Source: Bacteroidales bacterium
Lineage (GTDB): Bacteria > Bacteroidota > Bacteroidia > Bacteroidales > WCHB1-69
Direction: 5' to 3'
NCBI GenBank assembly: GCA_016288655.1
Contig: JAEEKX010000037.1
Span: 62,001-126,000 of the forward strand
Length of the DNA stretch: 64,000 nucleotides
Made by a program: the position numbers and the translations under genes. The notes below the pieces were generated by a model, which saw only the letters and a program-made list of their open reading frames with translations, made no database searches and was not told where the DNA came from. Shown here in pieces: positions 43,207 through 53,180 of this stretch. The first letter of the stretch is position 1, and each line of letters opens with the position of its first letter.

Positions 43207-44293
43207 CTACTTCCCCGACATCATCAGATAGGCCTTGATGAAGCCGTCCAACTCCCCATCCATGACCGCATTCACGTTGGAAGTCTCGTACTGCGTGCGC
43301 AAATCCTTCACCATCTTGTAGGGCTGCATCACGTAACTTCTTATCTGAGAACCCCATTCGATGCGCTTCTTGCTGCTCTCGATCTCGTTCAACTTCGCCC
43401 GCTTCTTCTCCAACTCGATCTGGTACAACTGGGATTTCAACATCTGCAATGCCTTCTCACGGTTCTGCGCCTGGAAACGGGTCTCCTGGCACTCGATGAC
43501 GATGCCCGTCGGCGCATGGTGCAACCGTACCGCCGTCTCCACCTTGTTGACGTTCTGCCCGCCTGGGCCGCTGCTGCGGTACGTGTCCCATGTCAGGTCG
43601 GCCGGGTTGATCTCGATGTTGATGTCCTCATTGACAATGGGATAGGCGAATACCGACGCGAACGACGTGTGCCGCCGCGCCGCCGAGTCGAAGGGCGAGA
43701 TCCTCACTAAACGATGCACGCCGCTCTCACTCTTCAGGTAGCCGTACCCGTAAGGCCCGTCTAGTTCGATGGTGGCCGACTTGATGCCCGCCACATCCCC
43801 CTCTTGTCTGTCCAATAACTTGATACTGTATTTGTTGCGTTCTCCCCAACGCATGTACATGCGCAGCAGCATCTCCGCCCAGTCGCAACTTTCGGTGCCG
43901 CCCGCTCCCGAGTTGATCGTCAGGATCACGTTGCAGACATCCTCCTCGTTGCGCATCATATTCCGGAATTCCAACTTCTCAATCGCTTGTAACGCAGATT
44001 GATAACTCTTCTCGACCTCCTCTTCCGTCGCGTCGCCCGCACCGAAGAACTCGTAGGTCATCTCGCACTCCTCGAACTTCTCCTCCGCCTGCTTGAAGTC
44101 GGTGATCCAAGACTTGGTGAAACTGATCTCCTTGAACAGTTTCTCGGCGGCCTTCGGGTCGTCCCAAAAGTCGGCGCGATGCGTAATCTCCTCTTTTTCA
44201 GTTACAAATGCCTCTTTCCCGGCAACGTCAAAGACACCTCCTTAACTCACTGAGTCTCTTTGATAAATCCTTGATTTCTTCGTTGATGATCAT
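43207..44293 (-). CDS. prfB: Peptide chain release factor 2 with programmed +1 frameshift
   Basis: RF2 terminates translation at UGA and UAA. Frame 0 begins at 44293 ([21 protein letters not shown]) and meets an in-frame TGA at 44230-44228. The site reads CTT TGA C, preceded by AGGAGG (44242-44237), the classic autoregulatory frameshift signal. After a +1 shift at CTT the product continues [14 protein letters not shown] into the long frame ending at 43207, giving about 361 residues. The GGQ motif ([16 protein letters not shown]) and the class-specific RF2 region are intact. Annotating only the 284-codon frame from 44061 would lose the N-terminus. Downstream of obgE, 37 bases apart. Confidence 0.95.
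44228..44242 (-). promoter_or_regulatory. prfB recoding signal (SD-like AGGAGG and CTTTGAC slip site)
   Basis: On the minus strand AGGAGG is followed 3 bases later by CTT TGA C. Low RF2 favours the +1 slip on CTT, so RF2 controls its own synthesis. Confidence 0.93.
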
Positions 44294-44330
44294 AGGTCTA
44301 TATTATATAAATGTATGGATGAAATTCGGG

Positions 44331-45329
44331 TTACTCGGTTGCATTCAGTTTTTGCCAGAGCAGGTCCTTGAGTTCGGTGAGGTGCAGGCGCGCATGTGAG
44401 GAGATGAAGAGCGTAGGAGCGGGCAGTTTCAACTTTTTCTTCAGTTTGGCGATCTCCTCCTCGGGCACCAGATCGCACTTTGTAATAGCGATAATCTGCT
44501 GCTTGTCAACTAATTCCGGATTATATGACTGTAGTTCGTTCAGCAAGATCTTGTACTCTTTGGCGATGTCTTCGGAGATGACGGGGATAAGGAAGAGCAG
44601 GATGGAGTTGCGCTCGATGTGGCGGAGGAAGCGGAGCCCGATGCCCTTGCCCTCGGAGGCACCTTCGATGATGCCTGGAATGTCGGCGATGACGAAGGAC
44701 TGGTAGTCGCGGTAGGCGACCATGCCGAGGTTGGGCTTGAGCGTGGTGAAGGGGTAGTCGGCGATCTTGGGCTTGGCGTTGGAGAGCACGGAGATGAGGG
44801 TGGACTTGCCGGCGTTGGGAAATCCGACGAGGCCGACATCTGCCAACACTTTGAGTTCCAACGTGATCCACTGTTCGTAGCCCTCTTCGCCGGGTTGGGC
44901 GAAGCGCGGGGTCTGGCGGGTGGCGCTCTTGAAGTGGACGTTGCCCTGTCCGCCGCGGCCACCCTTCATCACGATGACCGTCTGCCCATCTTCGAGCACT
45001 TCTCCGAGGATCTCGTCGGTGTCGGGGTCTTTGGCGATGGTGCCGAGGGGCACCTCGATGATGGCGTCCTTGCCGTTCTTGCCGAAGCGCAGGTTGGCGG
45101 AGCCGTTGCCGCCGTCTTCCGCGAAGATGTGCTTGGTGTAGCGGAGGTGGAGCAGGGTCCAGAGGTTGCGGTTGCCTTTGAGGACCACATCGCCGCCCTT
45201 GCCGCCGTCGCCGCCGTCGGGGCCCGCCTTGGGGTCCTGGGCAGTGCGGGCGAGGTGCGCGGATCCCGCCCCACCGTTGCCGGAACGGCAGAAGATCTTT
45301 ACTAAGTCGATGAAGTTTTCGCTTGCCAT
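44331..45329 (-). CDS. obgE: GTPase Obg
   Basis: A 332-residue protein with the glycine-rich Obg fold at residues 1-158 ([52 protein letters not shown]) and a G domain ([43 protein letters not shown]). Obg acts in late 50S assembly and stress signalling. The C-terminal OCT domain found in some Firmicutes is absent. It lies between the second YitT gene and prfB. Confidence 0.95.
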   Translation of the reverse strand: MASENFIDLVKIFCRSGNGGAGSAHLARTAQDPKAGPDGGDGGKGGDVVLKGNRNLWTLLHLRYTKHIFAEDGGNGSANLRFGKNGKDAIIEVPLGTIAKDPDTDEILGEVLEDGQTVIVMKGGRGGQGNVHFKSATRQTPRFAQPGEEGYEQWITLELKVLADVGLVGFPNAGKSTLISVLSNAKPKIADYPFTTLKPNLGMVAYRDYQSFVIADIPGIIEGASEGKGIGLRFLRHIERNSILLFLIPVISEDIAKEYKILLNELQSYNPELVDKQQIIAITKCDLVPEEEIAKLKKKLKLPAPTLFISSHARLHLTELKDLLWQKLNATE

Positions 45330-45368
45330 TATGCTGAATGTAAGTTCGTTAGGTGGAAAACGACGGGG

Positions 45369-46298
45369 CTACTCCGTCGCCTTGTCGTGCAGCGAGCCGA
45401 AGCCCTCACCCAACACTTCCGAGGCCTCCAGAATGGAGAGGAAGGCCTTGGGGTCGATGTTGTGGACCTCGTGGATGAGCATGGGCAACTGCTTGCGCGA
45501 TACGTTGGTGTAGATGATGTTCTTCTCTTCGTTGTGGTACATGCCCATGCCGCGGAGGTAGGTGCCACCACGTTGCAACTCGTTGAGAATGTAGTCCTTG
45601 ATCTGCTCCGGCTGGTTGGAGATGATGAGGACCGCCTTGCTGGAGCGACCGCCCGCGACAACCATGTCAACCACTACGCCTTCGATGTAGATGACCAGCC
45701 AGGAGTAGAGCGGAATGGTCCAGTCGAAGTCGGGGATGCAGAGGGAGAGCAGCACGACGGTGGAATCGACGGCAATGATGAGTTTGCCGATGGGGATGTG
45801 TTTGAGGTACTTGCCGAGTATCATCGCGATGATGTCGGTGCCGCCGGAGGTGGCGCGGCTCTTGAAGATGAGTCCCAGTCCGATGCCGATGATGACGGCG
45901 CCGAACAGCGTCAGGATGACCGTGGCGGAGGGGTCCGTCACGAGCGGCTGCCCGTTGTAGAAGAGCTCGAACAGCGAAATGAAGCCCGACAGCCCGAAGA
46001 CGCCGGCGATGGTCTTGGCGCCGAACTTCGGACCGAGCCACAGCGTGCCGATGAGCAGCAGCGGCAAGTCAAGGCACAGGCCCGACAGACCGATGGGGAA
46101 ATTCAGTGTGTGGTGCAATACGATGGCGATACCATAGACGCCACCCGGCACGAGTTTCAGCGGGTCGATGAAGACGACATAGCCGATGGCCATCACGAAG
46201 GTGCCCGCCAAGATGAAGGCGTAGTCGCGCATCAGCGACTTGACATCCTCCTTGGTGACTTTCTGGGGCTTGAATTTAGCGAAGAATTTGTTGCTCAT
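45369..46298 (-). CDS. YitT family membrane protein (second copy)
   Basis: A 309-residue relative of the YitT protein at 40402-41271: hydrophobic segments, the FIDPLKLVPGGVYGIAIVLHH motif, FKSRATSGGTDIIAMILGKYLK and a C-terminal DUF2179 domain (KAVLIISNQPEQIKDYILNEL). The start at 46298 (MSNKFF) fits the family better than 46316. The two copies in this window are only distant homologues, so recent duplication is not indicated. Upstream of obgE, 39 bases apart. Confidence 0.85.
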   Translation of the reverse strand: MSNKFFAKFKPQKVTKEDVKSLMRDYAFILAGTFVMAIGYVVFIDPLKLVPGGVYGIAIVLHHTLNFPIGLSGLCLDLPLLLIGTLWLGPKFGAKTIAGVFGLSGFISLFELFYNGQPLVTDPSATVILTLFGAVIIGIGLGLIFKSRATSGGTDIIAMILGKYLKHIPIGKLIIAVDSTVVLLSLCIPDFDWTIPLYSWLVIYIEGVVVDMVVAGGRSSKAVLIISNQPEQIKDYILNELQRGGTYLRGMGMYHNEEKNIIYTNVSRKQLPMLIHEVHNIDPKAFLSILEASEVLGEGFGSLHDKATE

Positions 46299-46316
46299 GT
46301 GTTGATTTTCAATCAA

Positions 46317-46346
46317 AAAAGAGGCATTCCGAAAAACGCCTCTTTT
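46317..46346 (-). terminator. Terminator after the OmpA/TPR lipoprotein gene
   Basis: AAAAGAGGC pairs with GCCTCTTTT over an 12-base loop. On the minus strand a T run follows at once. It lies about 20 bases past the stop at 46367 and separates that gene from the YitT-obgE-prfB unit. Confidence 0.85.
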
Positions 46347-46366
46347 CTATGATGAAGGGAATAAAG

Positions 46367-48181
46367 TTATTTTACGATCTCTTGGAAGCGGTCGGTGTTC
46401 TTGTATTTCTTGAACTCGGCGTCCTTTTTGGCTTTTCTCTTGTAGGAGGCATCGAGTTTCACGCATTCGGTGAGGTTGGTATAGACCTTGTTCTCATCTT
46501 TCATTCTGGCGGCGAGGACGGCGCGGAGGTAGTAGGTCTTGGCATCCTTCTGGGCCACGCAGTCGAGGGTCTTGGCAGCATTGGTATAGTCTTTGTTGAG
46601 CATCTGGACGAGAGCCATGTTGTAGTCGCAACTCTTGTTGTTCATGTCCTTGGCGGCACCTGCGTAGTCACCGGCCTTGATCTTGGTAAGAGCGAGGTTG
46701 TAGTCCTCTTCAACAGGGTTGACAGCTGCCTTCTCGGCGGCGGCGAAGTCTTGCATGGCGGCCTCTTTTTCTCCGTTGAGGAATTCGCAGATGGCCTTGT
46801 TGTTGAGGATGATGCCGTTGTCGGGGGAGATGGCGGCGGCCTTTTCAAGGTTCTTCAGCGCGTTGGTGAGAGAGGCGCTGGTGCCGTTCTGAATGTAGTC
46901 ATTGGCCTGCAGCACAGCGAGGTTGTTGTAGCCGCGCCAGTCGGAACTCTCCTTCTCAACGATGGTGTTGTAGATGGAGGCCTTTTTTTCCAGGTCTTGC
47001 TCCATGGAGGCGGCATACATCTTCTCGTTGGCGGAGAGCGTGTCGGGGTTGGTGCGCATCATCTCGGCAATCTGCTCGTCGTTGAAGTTGTTCTTGTTGC
47101 AGATCATGGAGACCTCCACGCGGCGGAGCGGAGGAAGAATCTTGTCGGCGATCTCGTTGTAGATGTCGGTCATCTCACGGATCTTCTGTTCGCGCATCTC
47201 GTTGTTGGCCTGAGAGCGGACCACGTTGAGGATCTGGTTCTTCTCGGCAATGTTGGAGGCCTGCAGGTCTCTTTCGAAACCGCTCCAGTCCTCACCGGGA
47301 GACTTCACTTCATAAGTGATGGTGGGCTTCTCCAAGTCTTTGTATTTGATCTTGTTGGCCTTGGCGTAGTCGCGGAGGTATTTGTCAAACTCTTTTTCGA
47401 ACCACTTCTTGCCTTGCTCGGCACGCTTGTCGGACAGGCCCTGGTTGAGGGATTCCTCACCTTCGGGGGAAGCCCAGCCGGTGATGGCGATTCTGTCAAT
47501 CTTGCGACCTTCATTCATGAAGGCTCCGAAGTCGGCGACGGCTTTCTTGGCGGCGTCGGACTTGTTGAGCTTGAGGTTCATGTTGAGGTCGGATTTGTTC
47601 ACCTCGAAGTAGAGCGTGGCGGTGCTGTTGACGAACTCGGGCTGGTAGTTGTGGGCGGCATAGAGCAGGGTGGTGCCGTTGCCGGCCTTGTCGCCCAATT
47701 CCGGATTGAGGTCGGCGAGAGCGGCGGAGTTGCCGATGCCTTCGCAGAGGGGAACAGGATCAAAGGTGTGGGATTTCTTCTTGAGGTTCGCGGTGGAGAT
47801 GGCCACGAGATTGGCCTCCTCATAACCGTCCTTGAACTCGAAACTGCCGTTGGCGCTGAACACGCCGCCCTTCTTGTAGGAAATCGGAGTGCCGTCGGCG
47901 TTCTTCGCCTTCTCGCCCTTGATCTCAATGGGAGCGAGAGCAATCTGCTGGCCCTGGTATTCGATGGTGGGTACCACGGTCATGGTCGATTTCTTCTTCA
48001 TGTACTTCGGGGGAATGGTTCCCTTGACCTGATAGGCCACCTGACCACCCTTGTTTTCCAAGTCTTGGTCGTCCAGACGAATGTTGACCTCGGGATAGCG
48101 GGTGATCATCTTTTTGAGTCCGCATCCGGTCGCCATGACGCACGCGATGCATGCTAACAACAAAATTCTCAAATGTTTCAT
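46367..48181 (-). CDS. OmpA-like and TPR-containing lipoprotein
   Basis: A 604-residue lipoprotein (signal MKHLRILLLACIACVMATGC). The first part is beta-rich. The middle has an OmpA-like segment (ATLYFEVNKSDLNMNLKLNK, IDRIAITGWASPEGEESLNQGLSDKRAEQGKKW), which would bind peptidoglycan. The C-terminal 250 residues contain TPR-like helices (WRGYNNLAVLQANDYIQNG, NGIILNNKAICEFLNGEKEAAMQDFAAAEKA). Similar proteins are frequent in Bacteroidales and probably shape or anchor the envelope. The start at 48181 gives a normal lipoprotein signal; the frame opens at 48223. Confidence 0.85.
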   Translation of the reverse strand: MKHLRILLLACIACVMATGCGLKKMITRYPEVNIRLDDQDLENKGGQVAYQVKGTIPPKYMKKKSTMTVVPTIEYQGQQIALAPIEIKGEKAKNADGTPISYKKGGVFSANGSFEFKDGYEEANLVAISTANLKKKSHTFDPVPLCEGIGNSAALADLNPELGDKAGNGTTLLYAAHNYQPEFVNSTATLYFEVNKSDLNMNLKLNKSDAAKKAVADFGAFMNEGRKIDRIAITGWASPEGEESLNQGLSDKRAEQGKKWFEKEFDKYLRDYAKANKIKYKDLEKPTITYEVKSPGEDWSGFERDLQASNIAEKNQILNVVRSQANNEMREQKIREMTDIYNEIADKILPPLRRVEVSMICNKNNFNDEQIAEMMRTNPDTLSANEKMYAASMEQDLEKKASIYNTIVEKESSDWRGYNNLAVLQANDYIQNGTSASLTNALKNLEKAAAISPDNGIILNNKAICEFLNGEKEAAMQDFAAAEKAAVNPVEEDYNLALTKIKAGDYAGAAKDMNNKSCDYNMALVQMLNKDYTNAAKTLDCVAQKDAKTYYLRAVLAARMKDENKVYTNLTECVKLDASYKRKAKKDAEFKKYKNTDRFQEIVK

Positions 48182-48231
48182 ATTGATTTTGAATTTGATA
48201 ATAAAAATAACTTTCCTAATCAATTAGGCGG

Positions 48232-48262
48232 CAAAAATACAAAAATTATTTTTGAAAACAAA
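48232..48262 (-). promoter_or_regulatory. Two-part Bacteroidota promoter of the OmpA/TPR lipoprotein gene
   Basis: On the minus strand TTTG (48262-48259) and TATTTTTG (48239-48232) are exactly 19 bases apart, the consensus spacing. The start codon is about 50 bases downstream. This places a strong, separate promoter in front of an abundant envelope protein. Confidence 0.72.
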
Positions 48263-48276
48263 GGAAATTTCAGCGA

Positions 48277-49635
48277 TTATTTCTTGTTCGCTTTTTTCCG
48301 ATATTCGGCGGCTTTGGCCGTGTCTCCCACGACTTCGTATGCCTCGGCTAATGCATTGTAAATGTGCAACATTTCGGTCTTGTCGTAGGTGTATTTCAAT
48401 GCTTTCTCGAAATACTTGATCGCCGTCGCCGGTTTTCCGCTGTTGAGGTACGCCGAACCCAACGTGAAGTTGACCATGCTGTTGGTGGGGAAAAGTTCTA
48501 TGATGGTGTCCTCCAATTCGATGATTCTCTGATAGTTGTTGGATTTGGCGAGACAAATCAAGTAGTCCTGCCAAAGATAGTATTGCGACGGGTCGATTTC
48601 CAAAGCGCGATCGAAGTAAGGGGTGGCCTTGACGTATTCCCGTTGCCGCATGTAGATGGATGCCATTGCGGCCCACCCCTCGGCGACCTCGGGGTTGACC
48701 TCCGTCAGCGCCTCCGACAGGTCCATCTGCATCTTGATCTCCTGGGGCGTGACACTCTCCTTGGGCAGGGAAGCCAGATAGAGGCGCAGGATGTCCAACT
48801 TCTTTTCCACGTCGAGATCGGGAGAGCGCATGGCTTGGAGAAACGCCTTGTCGGCCTCCTCCTTATGGCCCTGGGTGGCTTGGTACTGTGCCAAGGCCAA
48901 CTGCACCGCGCCGTCGTTGGGGGCAAGCGCCGCCGCCTTCTCCAAATAGGGTAACGCATTGCTGGCCATGTTGTTGCTGAAATACAAACCCGCCGCTGCG
49001 GTGTAATATTCCACCTCATTCGGATTTTGGGCGATGAGTTTGTCATAGACCCCGACCGCCCCCTTGATGTCGTTCCCTTGAAGGAGAACATCCACCTTCA
49101 TCTGCGTCAACTGCTCGTTGATGCCGATCAAATCCTCCACCCGATCTAATATCTGGATGGTCTTCTTGAAGTTCCCCGTCATGAACATCGCGGATGCGTA
49201 ACTCAACAGGAACTCCTCGTTGGCGGACTGCATGCGGCAGACCTGATCCCAAACCTTGACGGATTCTTTGTACCTTTCCATTTCGTCAAGTTGCTGAGCC
49301 AAAGCGTAAAAATACCAGACATTCTGCTTGTCGCAGGCGCATGCCCGACGCAGGTACTCCTCGGCAGCGGCCTTGTCGCCTTGCTCCGACTTGAGGTTGC
49401 CGAGCAGGTAGTACGCCGCTCCGTGTTTGGAATCGCGTTCGATGACGGAACGGAAATGGCGCTCGGCTCCGGTGTAATCGCCAGTGTAAAATGCTTTCAG
49501 TCCGTCCGCGAAAGTGCTGGAAATCATCCGCTGCTCCGTGGTGATGGGCGCGGCACCCTTGCCCTTGGTCTTCTGTCCAAAAGCAGCGGAAATGCCGACG
49601 GCAAGCACGAACAAAATGAGGACGATTCGTTTCAT
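48277..49635 (-). CDS. TPR-repeat protein, exported
   Basis: A 452-residue protein with a signal peptide (MKRIVLILFVLAVGISAAFG) followed by at least ten tetratricopeptide helix pairs, for example GLKAFYTGDYTGAERHF, GAAYYLLGNLKSEQGDKAAAEEYL and MVNFTLGSAYLNSGKPATAIKYFEKALKY. TPR proteins of this kind scaffold envelope complexes in Bacteroidales. The start at 49635 gives a cleaner signal peptide than 49653. It is downstream of the MCE gene by 18 bases. Confidence 0.87.
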   Translation of the reverse strand: MKRIVLILFVLAVGISAAFGQKTKGKGAAPITTEQRMISSTFADGLKAFYTGDYTGAERHFRSVIERDSKHGAAYYLLGNLKSEQGDKAAAEEYLRRACACDKQNVWYFYALAQQLDEMERYKESVKVWDQVCRMQSANEEFLLSYASAMFMTGNFKKTIQILDRVEDLIGINEQLTQMKVDVLLQGNDIKGAVGVYDKLIAQNPNEVEYYTAAAGLYFSNNMASNALPYLEKAAALAPNDGAVQLALAQYQATQGHKEEADKAFLQAMRSPDLDVEKKLDILRLYLASLPKESVTPQEIKMQMDLSEALTEVNPEVAEGWAAMASIYMRQREYVKATPYFDRALEIDPSQYYLWQDYLICLAKSNNYQRIIELEDTIIELFPTNSMVNFTLGSAYLNSGKPATAIKYFEKALKYTYDKTEMLHIYNALAEAYEVVGDTAKAAEYRKKANKK

Positions 49636-49653
49636 TATCACGTAATTGTGCAA

Positions 49654-50628
49654 CTACTTGTTCTTCTTTTTCTTCTTCTTTTCACCCAACGGAGCCAGAT
49701 AGTGGCGCGGGTTGTCCTTCACATCCTTCAGCAGGTCGTCCAGACTCTTGATGGCCTCGTCAATCTTCTTCACCAAACCGTCGTCGTTGAGCAGTGCGCC
49801 CACCGTGCCCTCGCCGTTGTTGGCCTTCTTCACCAACGTCTCCACCTCCTTGATGGTGTTGTTGGCGTTGGCGATCACGCCGGCGATGTCGGCCTTGGCA
49901 ATGGTGTCGCTGATGTTGTCGAAGTTGTCGAGGATCTCGTTCAACTTGGGAGAGGCGTTGTCAAGTGTCGTGCCGAAACGTTGCAAGCTGGAGACCAAAT
50001 TGCTCACCTTGCCCTTGTTGTCAGCTAAGATGTCGTTGAGGTTGGAGGTGGCCTGTTCGATGTTGTCGAGGGTGGCACGAAGCGATTCCCCACCGCCTTC
50101 CTTGTGCAACAAGTCCTTGAGTTCCAGTCCGATGGTATCAACGGAGGCCATCACGCTCCCCAACTGGGTCTTGATGCCGTCAATGCCGTCCAACATCCCA
50201 GGCGCCTTGGTGCAACGGATGGTGTCGTTGTTTTTGAAATAACTGGTGGCCTTGCCCATGACCACGTCGAGTTGCATGCCGCCGAGCAGACCGCTCGACT
50301 GGAGTTTCAGTTCGGAATCCTTGGGTAGATCCAGTTTCTCATTCAACATGATCTTGGCGCAAATGCGAGGGGGATTGGCACTTAACATATCCACTTCCTG
50401 CACCTGCCCGATCTTGTACCCTGCCAAATAGACGGGCGTGTTCTGCTGTACGCCGCTGGCATCCTCCATCACACAATAGAAGTAGGTCTTCTTGTGGAAG
50501 ACGTTGATGCCTTTCAGGAAGTTCGCGCCGATGTAAAAGATCAGGACTGCGGCAATACATAGCAATGCTACACGGATTTTTTTCTTGCTGTCCTGTACAT
50601 CTTGCGGATTCTTATTCTTATTTGACAT
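49654..50628 (-). CDS. MCE (MlaD-like) domain protein
   Basis: A 324-residue protein with one membrane anchor at about residues 18-37, followed by a single MCE domain (GVQQNTPVYLAGYKIGQVQEVDML; LKLQSSGLLGGMQLDVVMGKAT), then long helical segments with small-residue heptads and a terminal KKKKKKNK stretch. Such proteins form the lipid-carrying hexamer of phospholipid transport systems. The matching permease and ATPase genes (mlaE, mlaF) are not in this window. Confidence 0.88.
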   Translation of the reverse strand: MSNKNKNPQDVQDSKKKIRVALLCIAAVLIFYIGANFLKGINVFHKKTYFYCVMEDASGVQQNTPVYLAGYKIGQVQEVDMLSANPPRICAKIMLNEKLDLPKDSELKLQSSGLLGGMQLDVVMGKATSYFKNNDTIRCTKAPGMLDGIDGIKTQLGSVMASVDTIGLELKDLLHKEGGGESLRATLDNIEQATSNLNDILADNKGKVSNLVSSLQRFGTTLDNASPKLNEILDNFDNISDTIAKADIAGVIANANNTIKEVETLVKKANNGEGTVGALLNDDGLVKKIDEAIKSLDDLLKDVKDNPRHYLAPLGEKKKKKKNK

Positions 50629-50745
50629 GCTAACTTGTTTTATTTCAAATGATTAAATTTTCTAATGAAGATTTTGCAAAGTTACGTTATTTTTTTGAAA
50701 AAGAGCGGGATGATATTGTTTCGACCTAAAAAAATGGGGAAGGGT

Positions 50746-51942
50746 CTATACGGCGTTGAGGACGGCCCGGATGACCTGCCGCACCTGCTCGTCGGTGAGG
50801 TCGAAATAGACCGGCAGCGAGATCTCGCGCGAGTAATTGTCGTAGGTGACGGGGTAGTCTGAGATCCGGAAGCCTTGTTCGCGATAGGCCGTGAGCATCG
50901 GCAACGGGATGAAGTGGACGTTCACCGCTACCTCCTGTTCGAAGATGCATTGCATTATCTTGTCGCGCTGTTGCTCTGTTATCCCCTTGATTCTCAAAGG
51001 ATAAACGTGATAAGAGGAGGCCTTTTCCGCAGTTTCGTAAGTCGGAATCTGGAAGATGTCGTGCTGCGAAAAAGCGGCGGTGTAGGCGTCAAAGATGGCC
51101 TTCCGGCGGGGCAATGTCTCCGCGTCGTAGCGCTCCAGTTCCACCAATCCGATGGCGGCCAACACGTCGGGCATGTTGCATTTGAATCCCGCCTCGGTGA
51201 CGTCGTAGCGCCAGTTCCCGATTTGCGTCTTCGCTAACGCATCTTTGCTCTGTCCATGCAACGACTTGGTTCTGAGTTTTTTATAGACTTCCGCATTGTC
51301 GAAGGGCACGGGCAGATTCAGGCAGATAGCGCCTCCCTCGGCGGTCGTGAGGTTCTTGACGGCGTGGAAGGAGAAGACGACGATGTCGGCGGTGCTGCCG
51401 ATGTGTTTCCCACGGTACCGTGCGCCTAACGAGTGCGCGGCGTCTTCTAAAATCAGAATCCGTCCCAATGTGCGTTGTTCTTCCGTACTTGCCGAAAACA
51501 TCCGCCGCACCTCCGGCTCGCGCACTAACGCATTGAGGGCGTCGTAGTCGCAGGGGAACCCCGCCAGATCGACGGGCATGATCACCTTCGTCCTCGGGGT
51601 GAGCGCGCGGCGGACGGCCTCCACGTCGATGTTGAAATCCTCGCACACATCCACCATCACGGGGGTGGCGCCGCAGTGTACCACCACGTTGGCGGTGGCG
51701 CAATAGGTGTAGGCGGGCACGATGACCTCGTCGCCTGGACCCACGCCGTACCAACGGAGCATCAACTCCATGCCGGCAGAGTTGGAACTGACACACAGCA
51801 CGTTGGCCGCGCCACTGTAGGCCGTCAGCATCTCCTCGAACCGCTTCGTCCGCGGCCCGGTCGTGATCCAGCCGGAACGTAACGCAGCCGCTACTTCCGC
51901 CACGATCTTGTCGTCTATTCTGGGAGGGGAAAATGGAATCAT
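50746..51942 (-). CDS. DegT/DnrJ/EryC1 family aminotransferase
   Basis: A 398-residue PLP-dependent sugar aminotransferase. The sequence opens IPFSPPRIDDKIVAEVAAAL, with GWITTGPRTKRFEE, the PLP-pocket LILEDAAHSLGARYRG and the Schiff-base lysine in FSFHAVKNLTTAEGGAI. These enzymes transfer an amino group to a keto-sugar nucleotide for surface glycans. A membrane dehydratase at 28379-30277 could make such a keto-sugar, but the genes are far apart. Confidence 0.88.
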   Translation of the reverse strand: MIPFSPPRIDDKIVAEVAAALRSGWITTGPRTKRFEEMLTAYSGAANVLCVSSNSAGMELMLRWYGVGPGDEVIVPAYTYCATANVVVHCGATPVMVDVCEDFNIDVEAVRRALTPRTKVIMPVDLAGFPCDYDALNALVREPEVRRMFSASTEEQRTLGRILILEDAAHSLGARYRGKHIGSTADIVVFSFHAVKNLTTAEGGAICLNLPVPFDNAEVYKKLRTKSLHGQSKDALAKTQIGNWRYDVTEAGFKCNMPDVLAAIGLVELERYDAETLPRRKAIFDAYTAAFSQHDIFQIPTYETAEKASSYHVYPLRIKGITEQQRDKIMQCIFEQEVAVNVHFIPLPMLTAYREQGFRISDYPVTYDNYSREISLPVYFDLTDEQVRQVIRAVLNAV

Positions 51943-51948
51943 GGGCTT

Positions 51949-53046
51949 TTAGTTTGTTCTTTCCAAGCGCTTGTGCTTGCGCTCCTGCGACAACTTCGAC
52001 AATTCGCCGATGTTGACTGAGAAATCAAAGAAGTTGGGTACAGCGCCCGTGGCGTAGTGTACGCGCGAGAAACCAATCCGTATGGATTTGATATTCAACG
52101 AGAAGCCATACGAAATGCCAGCCAACGTGCGCTTCTGGGGAATGTGCATCTCCTGCCGGCGGTTGTGGCTGTAGGCCACGTACAACGACAGGTATTTGAC
52201 CGGGATGATCTCGATGGCGAAGTTGATGTGCCGGAAGAAGTTGTCGAAGAACTGCGTCGCCTTCGACGGGTAGATGGGCTCTTTGCTCATCACATCGTAT
52301 TGCAACAGCGGATCGTTCTCGCCCACGTACCGCATTTTCCAACGGTAAAGGTGGTGCAGCGAGATGTGATAACGCACGGGCAGGAACTTAAAGCGTTGCG
52401 AGAACGAGATTTGCAGGTCGAACGGAAGCTTCTCGAACTGCCCGGGCACGTAGTTGACGATGGGCGAGCCGATGTTCTTCGCCATGAGCGACAGGGCAAT
52501 ACCCTTCTTTTCGTTCACGTAAGAGCCGGCCACATCGACGGCAAGCCCGAACGACTGGTACGACTCGTAGGTGGAGTAGATGAGTTTGAGGTCGGCACCG
52601 ATGGAGAAGTTGCTGTCGAGTTGGCGCCCCCAACCGACGGTAGCAGCGTAGTCGCCCGCGTGGAACTGCCCCTGCTCCAACCCGTATTCGTCTGTCTCTA
52701 TGAACTTTCCGTAGTTGACGAACTGCATGCCGAAGATGAAATTGCCCGCCTTTCCGAAACTGTGGGCATAGAGTGCCGAACCGTAGGAGGCCTTTGAAAA
52801 GTAGTCCACTGCATTGACCATCAGCGAGGTGCTGTGGCGCGCGCCGATGAGCGAGGGGTTGTTGAGCAGCAGCGACGGGTCGTCGTCATATACGGCCACC
52901 AATCCGCCACCCAAACCGGCGACACGGCTGGAATTGCTGAAACTGAGGAAGTTGTAAATATACTTGCCGCCCGTCTGTGCGACACCCCACGGGAGACACA
53001 GCGCCAAGACAAACATCAGGAACCAGCGACGAACGGACATCTTCAT
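51949..53046 (-). CDS. porQ: Type IX secretion PorQ-like outer membrane protein
   Basis: A 365-residue outer membrane beta-barrel protein with a signal peptide (MSVRRWFLMFVLALCLPWGVAQ). The sequence shows the PorV/PorQ hallmark YNFLSFSNSSRVAGLGGGLVAVYDDDPSLLLNNPSLIG, then amphipathic strands. PorQ is part of the T9SS attachment machinery. It lies 134 bases from, and divergent to, an M6 protease that carries a T9SS sorting domain, which supports the assignment. An internal start at 53040 (MSVRR) is possible. Confidence 0.82.
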   Translation of the reverse strand: MKMSVRRWFLMFVLALCLPWGVAQTGGKYIYNFLSFSNSSRVAGLGGGLVAVYDDDPSLLLNNPSLIGARHSTSLMVNAVDYFSKASYGSALYAHSFGKAGNFIFGMQFVNYGKFIETDEYGLEQGQFHAGDYAATVGWGRQLDSNFSIGADLKLIYSTYESYQSFGLAVDVAGSYVNEKKGIALSLMAKNIGSPIVNYVPGQFEKLPFDLQISFSQRFKFLPVRYHISLHHLYRWKMRYVGENDPLLQYDVMSKEPIYPSKATQFFDNFFRHINFAIEIIPVKYLSLYVAYSHNRRQEMHIPQKRTLAGISYGFSLNIKSIRIGFSRVHYATGAVPNFFDFSVNIGELSKLSQERKHKRLERTN

Positions 53047-53112
53047 TTTTTTATTCAGGGTGCAAATTTACATGAATTTGGGAAAACGCCGACGCCATTC
53101 CCATAAATTTAC

Positions 53113-53120
53113 TAATTTTG
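53113..53120 (+). promoter_or_regulatory. -7 element upstream of the M6 protease
   Basis: TAATTTTG fits TAnnTTTG. It precedes the ATG at 53154 by 34 bases and the ATG at 53181 by 61, and rules out the frame opening at 53118 as a real start. Confidence 0.5.
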
Positions 53121-53180
53121 CACGCTAAAAAACGGAGCGATACGATTTTTATTATGCAAGAATCTTTTTTTCGGAATTAC

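Noticed and set aside
46349..48157. 602-codon plus-strand frame opposite the OmpA/TPR lipoprotein
   Set aside because: Shadow frame; the minus-strand protein has a signal, OmpA and TPR features and a consensus promoter.
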